Assembly: GCA_004524425.1 (NCBI GenBank)
Contig: SDNN01000209.1
Location: 1-5,087, forward strand
Origin: Promethearchaeota archaeon
GTDB taxonomy: Archaea > Asgardarchaeota > Lokiarchaeia > Sigynarchaeales > SOKP01
Length of the DNA stretch: 5,087 nt
Direction of reading: 5' to 3'
Every line of letters begins with the position of its first letter. Positions within the stretch are counted from its first letter, which is position 1. Below the pieces are notes generated by a model, which was not told where the DNA came from, searched no databases, and was given only the letters and a program-made list of their open reading frames with translations. A program made the translations under genes and the position numbers. Positions 4,038 through 5,087 of the stretch are shown piece by piece.

Positions 4038-5087
4038 GTTATCTTCAATTTCAAGACCTAAATCTCTTAATCTTTTCCTTATCTCGTCGCTTAGATCGTA
4101 TACTTTTTTAGCTCTTAACTCACTTCTCGTATATTTGATGATTTCTAAAAGCGAATTAATAAGTTCATCTTTTTCATCCATGGGAATAAAAAATTCATTT
4201 TGCAGTCGTTTTTCAAGATTAGGAAAAATTCCGAAAATATCATCAACCATTTTAATGAATTCAAAGAAATCATCATGGAATTTTTCATTTATTTTGTTAT
4301 TATTTTCGATGATAGCACGATTGATATTCCTAAATAAGGTCATTATTTCTGCAATTGCTTTAGGAGTATTAAAATCATCGTCCATGCTCTCGATTAGATT
4401 TTTTTTAGCTTCAGCAATTAAAGTGATTAACTTTTCAGTTATTTCAGTATCCCCTTCTATCAAGGGCGTTTCCTTCACTTTTTTTATGGTGGTTAATAGT
4501 TTATCGTAATTTTTCTTAGTTTGATTCATGTTATCTAAAGAATAGTTAATAGAACTTCGATAATGGCTTGAAATCAGAAAAAATCGTATCACGATTGGAT
4601 CATACTCTTCTGCAACTTCAGATACCAGAAAGAAATTACCTAAACTCTTTGACATCTTTTCGTTATCTATGTTTACGAATCCATTATGCATAAAATAGTT
4701 TGCGAATGGTTTTCCCGTATACGCTTCGGATTGACTAATCTCATTCCTGTGATGTGGAAATTTTAAATCTTGTCCTCCCCCGTGGATATCTATGGTCTCT
4801 CCTAAATATTTAATCGCCATGGCAGAGCATTCTATGTGCCATCCTGGGCGCCCTTTACCCCATGGACTCTCCCAAAAAGGCTCATCTTCTTTGGACTTTT
4901 TCCATAAGGCAAAATCCTTGGGATTTTTCTTTTCACCAATGATGGAGTAATCAATTTCCTCTTCCTCTTCTTCCTCCTCCAAATCCTCTTGGCTGATATT
5001 TTGTAAGATGGTTTTATATTTAGAAAATGAGCTCACATCAAAATACACGGAGCCATTACTTTCATAGGCATGCTCTTTCGTGATTAA
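4035..5087 (-). CDS. cysS: Cysteinyl-tRNA synthetase, N-terminus beyond the window
   Basis: Class I aminoacyl-tRNA synthetase that charges tRNA-Cys with cysteine in the cytoplasm. The frame is open to the window edge. Codons at 5049-5087 read LITKEHAYESNGS and continue the family's conserved AYE-nG-VYFDV segment, so the GTG at 5048 is internal and the gene is truncated here. About 350 residues are visible of a usual 450-480; the Rossmann N-terminus with the HIGH motif is missing. Visible motifs are PWGKGRPGWHIECSAMA (zinc-ligand cysteine at 4827-4829), HGGGQDLKFPHHRNE (further zinc ligands H and E, substrate site) and KMSKS at 4644-4658 for ATP. A helical anticodon-binding region follows. Two oddities: the loop before NPKDFALWKK carries eight consecutive glutamates, and the C-terminus stops at LGLEIEDN, without the GT-W extension many CysRS have. 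The transporter gene follows 35 nt downstream but appears to have its own promoter. Confidence 0.96.
   Translation of the reverse strand, partial: LITKEHAYESNGSVYFDVSSFSKYKTILQNISQEDLEEEEEEEEIDYSIIGEKKNPKDFALWKKSKEDEPFWESPWGKGRPGWHIECSAMAIKYLGETIDIHGGGQDLKFPHHRNEISQSEAYTGKPFANYFMHNGFVNIDNEKMSKSLGNFFLVSEVAEEYDPIVIRFFLISSHYRSSINYSLDNMNQTKKNYDKLLTTIKKVKETPLIEGDTEITEKLITLIAEAKKNLIESMDDDFNTPKAIAEIMTLFRNINRAIIENNNKINEKFHDDFFEFIKMVDDIFGIFPNLEKRLQNEFFIPMDEKDELINSLLEIIKYTRSELRAKKVYDLSDEIRKRLRDLGLEIEDN
4956..4979 (-). repeat. Eight-glutamate codon run inside cysS
   Basis: Eight consecutive GAG/GAA codons form a 24-nt purine-only tract, read as CCT/CTT-rich sequence on the plus strand. It falls in the surface loop between the VYFDV segment and the DFALWK motif, where CysRS proteins are variable, so it probably does not affect catalysis. 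Mixed GAA and GAG codons suggest it is not a very recent slippage expansion. Confidence 0.8.

Noticed and set aside
4135..4509. 124-codon plus-strand frame opposite cysS
   Set aside because: It is serine/isoleucine/phenylalanine-rich, as expected for the complement of a lysine/glutamate-rich helical region, and lies entirely within cysS.
5046..5048. GTG as the start of cysS
   Set aside because: The frame continues upstream to the window edge with conserved CysRS sequence (AYESNGS before VYFDV), so the codon is internal.
1..5087. CRISPR arrays, tRNA or rRNA genes, insertion sequences
   Set aside because: Reading both strands, I found no regularly spaced repeats, no tRNA-like cloverleaf or T-loop sequence, and no transposase or terminal inverted repeats.

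Overview
This is an AT-rich (by eye about one third G+C), gene-dense archaeal window. The archaeal signs are BRE/TATA-type promoters about 25-27 bp upstream of starts, at least one probable leaderless gene, T-tract ends instead of stem-loops, and Lrp- and ArsR-type regulators. The small GTPase mixes Arf-like G1/G2/G3 boxes with a Rag/Gtr-like G4 box. That combination points to an Asgard (Promethearchaeota) genome. This is an inference from one gene and general style, not from a marker gene.

Layout. 1-132: short AT-rich spacer, no gene seen. 133-648 (-): Lrp/AsnC regulator with a C-terminal cysteine cluster. 649-862: divergent control region with a perfect 16-bp palindrome, further copies of its half-site, and a promoter for each direction. 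863-1204 (+): ArsR-like winged-helix protein. 1231-1797 (+): Arf/Rag-like small GTPase, 26 nt downstream and probably in the same transcript. 1832-2074 (-): two-cluster FixX-like ferredoxin, convergent with the GTPase. 2075-2251: divergent promoter region. 2252-2920 (+): SfsA-family PD-(D/E)XK protein. 2917-3999 (-): ten-helix EamA/DMT transporter with a histidine-rich cytoplasmic tail, its stop overlapping the sfsA stop tail-to-tail. 4035-5087 (-): cysteinyl-tRNA synthetase, cut by the window edge so that its N-terminus is missing.

How the genes may work together. Most are unrelated housekeeping or accessory genes. The unit with the best case for a local system is the divergent pair lrp / arsR-GTPase. 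A palindrome lies at the predicted lrp transcription start, as expected for self-repression. Extra half-sites reach towards the arsR-GTPase promoter, so the Lrp protein could also control that operon. A DNA-binding protein co-transcribed with a Ras-superfamily GTPase suggests, without proving, nucleotide-dependent control of transcription. The Lrp cysteine tail and the nearby ferredoxin allow a redox link, but this is speculative.
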